Shown piece after piece: positions 60,932-64,000 of a stretch of 64,000 nt of DNA. The stretch is from assembly GCF_030687715.1 (NCBI RefSeq), contig NZ_CP117445.1, positions 6,173,477 through 6,237,476 on the forward strand, written 5' to 3'. This stretch comes from Pseudomonas sp. FP2196. GTDB lineage: Bacteria; Pseudomonadota; Gammaproteobacteria; Pseudomonadales; Pseudomonadaceae. The first letter of the stretch is position 1. The number at the start of each line of letters is the position of its first letter. The notes under the pieces were generated by a model. The model did not search any database and was not told the origin of the DNA. It was given only the letters and a program-made list of their open reading frames with translations. The translations under genes and the position numbers were made by a program.

Positions 60932-62614
60932 TTACGCCTCGGCTTTTTTCGTCGCCGCTTCGATCTTACGCGTGATGTACCACTGTTGTGCAATCGACAG
61001 GCAGTTGTTCACAACCCAGTACAGCACCAGACCAGCAGGGAACCACAGGAAGAAGAAGGTGAAGATGATTGGCATCATTTTCATGACCTTCGCCTGCATC
61101 GGATCCGGAGGAGTCGGGTTCAACTGCTGCTGGATGAACATGGTTGCACCCATGATGATCGGCAGAATGAAGAACGGATCCTTGATCGACAAGTCTGTGA
61201 TCCACAGCATGAATGGCGCCTGGCGCATTTCCACGCTTTCCAGCAGCACCCAGTACAGCGAAAGGAAAACCGGCATCTGCACGAGGATCGGCAAGCAGCC
61301 GCCCAGCGGATTGATCTTCTCTTTCTTGTACAGCTCCATCATGGCTTGCGACATTTTCTGCCGGTCATCACCATGTTGCTCTTTCAGTGCAGCCAGTTTC
61401 GGTGCAACGGCACGCATGCGCGCCATCGATTTGTAGCTGGCAGCCGACAGAGGGAAGAAAATACCCTTGATCAGCATGGTCAGGAAGATGATCGACCAGC
61501 CCCAGTTACCGACAATGGCGTGGATATGTTGCAGCAGCCAGAAGATTGGCTGGGCAATGAACCACAGAATGCCGTAGTCGACGGTCAGTTCCAGACCTGG
61601 GGACAACTCTTTCAGCACAGCCTGGCTTTTCGGACCGGCGTAGAGGACAGCGCTGGTTTCAACTTTGGCACCCGGTGCAGCGGTCATGGTAGGACCGGTG
61701 TAACCGATGATGTAGTTGCCTTTGCTGTCTTTACGGGTCTGGACGATGTTGTTTTCGCCCTTGGCCGGAATCCATGCAGTCACGAAGTAGTGTTGCAGCC
61801 AGGCTACCCAACCACCGGTGACGGTTTCTTTGAGTTGGGCCTTGTCCATGTCCTTCATGGACACTTTCTTGTACGGCTCAGAACTTGTCCACAGGGCAGC
61901 GCCCAGATAAGTCGCGGTGCCGGTAGCAGTTGTGGACGAAGGATCGCCGCTGTCGTCGCGCTTCAACTGGGCAAACATTGCGCCATTCCAGGGCTGAGCG
62001 CTCTGGTTATCCACAATGTAGGAAACGGTCACGTCATACAGGCCGCGTTTCACTGTGAAACGCTTGATGTAATTGACGCCGTCCTTGCTGAACTTCAGGT
62101 CGACGACCAGTTGGTCCTGACCGTCAGCCAGTTGATAAGTCTTCTTCTCCGCGGAGTAAACCGGGCGACCTGCCGGATTTGCGTCCGGGCCGTTGGTGCC
62201 GATCAGACCGCTTTGCGCCAGATAAACACGCTCGCCGCCGTTATCGAACAGCTGGAACGGAACGTCCGGACGATCCTGACGACGTGGATACAGAGGCAAG
62301 GTCAGTTGAGCAACGTCACCACCTTGTGGATCGATCGCGAGATCGAGCACGTCGGTTTTGATCTGGATCAGATCCTTGCTGGCAGCTACCGGTGTTTCGG
62401 CAGGTGCACTGGTATCGCTAGCGGCGCGCGGAATATCGTCACTGGCGGCAGCAGTATTGCCAGTGGCGGTGTCCGGCAAACCGGATGTAGTCGTACTGGA
62501 AGCAACATTCTGAGTCGGCAGGGCAGCCTGGCCATAGTCCTGGTTCCATTTAAGAACCATAACGTAGGACACGATTGCCAGGGCGACGATCAGGATCGTG
62601 CGTTTGATATCCAT
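60932..62614 (-). CDS. yidC: Membrane protein insertase YidC
   Basis: 560 residues: N-terminal helix MDIKRTILIVALAIVSYVMV, a large periplasmic beta-domain (about 60-340), then the conserved five-helix core with GNWGWSIIFLTMLIKGIFFPL and KINPLGGCLPILVQMPVFLSLYW. It inserts inner-membrane proteins such as atpE, alone or with Sec. It follows yidD by 2 bases. Confidence 0.97.
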   Translation of the reverse strand: MDIKRTILIVALAIVSYVMVLKWNQDYGQAALPTQNVASSTTTSGLPDTATGNTAAASDDIPRAASDTSAPAETPVAASKDLIQIKTDVLDLAIDPQGGDVAQLTLPLYPRRQDRPDVPFQLFDNGGERVYLAQSGLIGTNGPDANPAGRPVYSAEKKTYQLADGQDQLVVDLKFSKDGVNYIKRFTVKRGLYDVTVSYIVDNQSAQPWNGAMFAQLKRDDSGDPSSTTATGTATYLGAALWTSSEPYKKVSMKDMDKAQLKETVTGGWVAWLQHYFVTAWIPAKGENNIVQTRKDSKGNYIIGYTGPTMTAAPGAKVETSAVLYAGPKSQAVLKELSPGLELTVDYGILWFIAQPIFWLLQHIHAIVGNWGWSIIFLTMLIKGIFFPLSAASYKSMARMRAVAPKLAALKEQHGDDRQKMSQAMMELYKKEKINPLGGCLPILVQMPVFLSLYWVLLESVEMRQAPFMLWITDLSIKDPFFILPIIMGATMFIQQQLNPTPPDPMQAKVMKMMPIIFTFFFLWFPAGLVLYWVVNNCLSIAQQWYITRKIEAATKKAEA

Positions 62615-62616
62615 GA

Positions 62617-62862
62617 TTACTCGGCCATCGAAGAAGAACGGGAGGTAGGGATAGGTGGAACCGGGTCATAACCACCGGGATTCCACGGATGACAGCGACC
62701 TAAACGACGAAAGGTCAGCCAGCCACCGCGCAGAAGGCCATGATTTTCAATGGCTTCATACGCGTAGCAGGAACAACTGGGGTAGAAACGACAGTGACTG
62801 GCCATCAAAGGACTAATGGCGTAGCGATAAAACTGGATCGGAACGAGGGCCAGTTTACGCAT
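62617..62862 (-). CDS. yidD: Membrane protein insertion efficiency factor YidD
   Basis: 81 residues with the family core [20 protein letters not shown] and [23 protein letters not shown], including the conserved cysteines. It assists YidC-dependent insertion. The start overlaps the rnpA stop by 8 bases. Confidence 0.95.
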   Translation of the reverse strand: MRKLALVPIQFYRYAISPLMASHCRFYPSCSCYAYEAIENHGLLRGGWLTFRRLGRCHPWNPGGYDPVPPIPTSRSSSMAE

Positions 62863-63256
62863 CAGGACTGTCTACCCCTACAGTTTCGGTGTTGACTGCT
62901 GGAACTGGCTTGTTACGGGCCAGACGCTTCCAGAGCTTGCCGAAATGCTGAATCAATTCGGGGTTTTCTACATCACCCAAACCTTTGCGCGCGACGATAA
63001 CGATGTCCCAGCCGACCAGTGAATCCTGGTGCAGACGGAACGATTCGCGCATCAGACGTTTGAGGCGATTGCGCTCAACGGAGAGCTTTACGCTCTTTTT
63101 CCCGATAACCAGCCCGAGACGGGGGTGATCAAGATCGTTGTTGCGTGCAAGGAGCAGGAGATTTTTCCCCGGAACCTTGCCGGTAGGGGAGTCAAAGACT
63201 GCCTTGAAATGCCGGGGGGTAAGCAGACGCTTTTCCCGACTGAAGTCCTGACTCAC
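62855..63256 (-). CDS. rnpA: Ribonuclease P protein component
   Basis: 133 residues if started at GTG 63256 ([21 protein letters not shown]), the usual family N-terminus; the frame continues to 63352 but would run through rpmH. The RNA-binding signature [14 protein letters not shown] is present. It is the protein cofactor of RNase P for tRNA 5' processing. The start has GGAG directly abutting it, so translation may depend on coupling to rpmH 16 bases upstream. Confidence 0.94.
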   Translation of the reverse strand: MSQDFSREKRLLTPRHFKAVFDSPTGKVPGKNLLLLARNNDLDHPRLGLVIGKKSVKLSVERNRLKRLMRESFRLHQDSLVGWDIVIVARKGLGDVENPELIQHFGKLWKRLARNKPVPAVNTETVGVDSPDA

Positions 63257-63272
63257 CTCCAGTACCGGATTA

Positions 63273-63407
63273 TCAAACTGCCAGACGCGCACGACCTTTG
63301 GCGCGACGACGCGACAGGACTGCGCGGCCGTTCTTGGTAGCCATGCGAGCACGGAAACCGTGGGTACGAGCGCGTTTGATAGTGCTTGGTTGGAAAGTAC
63401 GTTTCAT
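63273..63407 (-). CDS. rpmH: 50S ribosomal protein L34
   Basis: A 44-residue protein, very basic: [18 protein letters not shown] then [20 protein letters not shown], ending RARLAV. ATG 63407, stop TGA 63275-63273. Universal ribosomal protein at the head of the rpmH-rnpA-yidD-yidC operon, reading away from oriC. Confidence 0.97.
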   Translation of the reverse strand: MKRTFQPSTIKRARTHGFRARMATKNGRAVLSRRRAKGRARLAV

Positions 63408-63973
63408 GTCGTGTTACCTGGTTCGTCCACAACGGGCCGGAATGGCCCCCGTTTTAAGAGACCGGGGATTCTAGAGAAAGCAAGCCTTCAGGTCAATTTC
63501 CAACCAACGTTTCCTTATAAATAGATCTCGGTGGCCTCTTTGGCTGAAAGCCTGTTCGCCATACATAAAAATAAAGAAGGGAATTATTTAAAGCTTTTCT
63601 GTAAAGCTTATAAAAGCTAGGGCGGCATTCGTCTGTGGATAAGTGCCACAAGGCCATATTCCACATGGTGTACAGAGAATGACAACTACAGTGGAAAACC
63701 GTGATCAGCCTGTGCTGCGCTGTCGGATAACCTGTGTGTGGAAAGGATGGTTATCCACAGGCAGGTTATCCACCGAGTTTCGCCCTCACTTGTCCAGTGC
63801 CCTTAACTGCGGTTATCCACAGAGCTTATGCACACACCGTTGGTCGCCTTTTTCCCGGTTAACGCATTGATAAATCATGGTCACCGCGCAACCTGCATGT
63901 GGATAAGTGGACGGCTCGCCGCTACAATGGCCGCTTGTTTTTGCCTCACCGGCTTTCAACTTAGGGGATATCC
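63408..63973. other. oriC: Chromosomal replication origin oriC (rpmH-dnaA gap)
   Basis: No gene is seen. DnaA boxes of type TTATNCACA: 63634-63642 (minus), 63751-63759, 63813-63821, 63826-63834 (TTATGCACA), 63898-63906 (minus), plus 63766-63774 with one mismatch. An AT-rich segment (about 63510-63620, with TTATAAATA, AATTATTTAAAG, TTATAAAAG) is a likely unwinding element. The place between rpmH and dnaA is the standard Pseudomonas oriC. It also holds the divergent promoters of rpmH and dnaA. Confidence 0.93.
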
Positions 63974-64000
63974 GTGTCAGTGGAACTTTGGCAGCAGTGC
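63974..64000 (+). CDS. dnaA: Replication initiator DnaA, first nine codons
   Basis: GTG start at 63974 followed by SVELWQQC, the conserved N-terminus of Pseudomonas DnaA, truncated by the window edge. AGGGGAT lies 7 bases upstream as ribosome site. Identity is supported by position after oriC and opposite rpmH. Confidence 0.93.

Noticed and set aside
60707..62671. A 654-residue plus-strand open frame over yidC
   Set aside because: Antisense to yidC and part of mnmE; no domain features.
63641..63672. CCACA/CATGG-like palindromic piece near 63660 considered as a fourth parS
   Set aside because: The centre ATTCCACATGGTGT departs from parS at several core bases.

Overview
This window looks like the oriC-left region of a Pseudomonas chromosome, most likely the P. 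fluorescens group. The basis is the order rpmH-rnpA-yidD-yidC-mnmE-mnmG-rsmG-parA-parB-atpIBEFHAGDC-glmU-glmR-glmS running away from dnaA, typical Pseudomonas REP palindromes, a Pseudomonas-type A-band (common polysaccharide antigen) LPS cluster, and Pseudomonas-type parS sites. No insertion sequence, prophage, tRNA, rRNA or CRISPR was seen.

Layout. (1) 1-9133 is a zinc-starvation block: a COG0523 GTPase with a DUF1826 gene, a small secreted protein, an N-acetylmuramoyl-alanine amidase, then a tight plus-strand operon of folE2, a zinc-type ABC importer (ATPase, permease, binding protein), a gamma-carbonic anhydrase homologue and a dihydroorotase paralogue. Two Zur-box-like palindromes lie in its two divergent promoter gaps. 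(2) 9158-12539 holds a REP element, a DUF3617 protein, cardiolipin synthase and cyclopropane fatty acid synthase. (3) 12707-18670 is a four-gene minus-strand operon whose start codons overlap the preceding stops: three SPFH/HflKC-like membrane proteins, one with a 17-histidine tail, and an HmtA-like P1B ATPase, behind a third, weaker Zur-like box. (4) 18882-24922 holds a dihydrolipoyl dehydrogenase, an Lrp-type regulator divergent from a LysE exporter, and two uncharacterised envelope proteins. (5) 24984-39232 is the D-rhamnan (A-band) LPS locus: rmd-gmd-wbpW-wzm-wzt-wbpX-wbpY-wbpZ on plus, and a divergent set (two glycosyltransferases, acyltransferase, methyltransferase) on minus. (6) 39353-43086 holds a PNPOx/FNR/ferredoxin fusion, a glutathione transferase and a LysR regulator. 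(7) 43163-63407 is core housekeeping: glmS, glmR, glmU, the whole F1Fo ATP synthase operon, parAB, rsmG, mnmG, mnmE, yidC, yidD, rnpA, rpmH. (8) 63408-63973 is the rpmH-dnaA oriC, and dnaA begins at 63974.

How it fits together. The zinc genes pair uptake (ABC importer, P1B ATPase) with spare enzymes that replace or duplicate zinc-dependent ones (FolE2, carbonic anhydrase homologue, dihydroorotase, amidase) and a putative metallochaperone. Three sites matching the ParB target parS lie inside coding sequences in the zinc regions (3408, 4327, 15646), so the same DNA probably also takes part in chromosome segregation with the parAB pair at 54.7-56.4 kb. A second cluster of DnaA-box-like sequences lies between mnmG and mnmE, about 4.5 kb from oriC.

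The points most worth a second look are the Zur-box SPFH/P1B operon and its altered ion-pathway residues, the intragenic parS sites, a possible oxygenase-like metal triad in DUF1826, and the second DnaA-box cluster.
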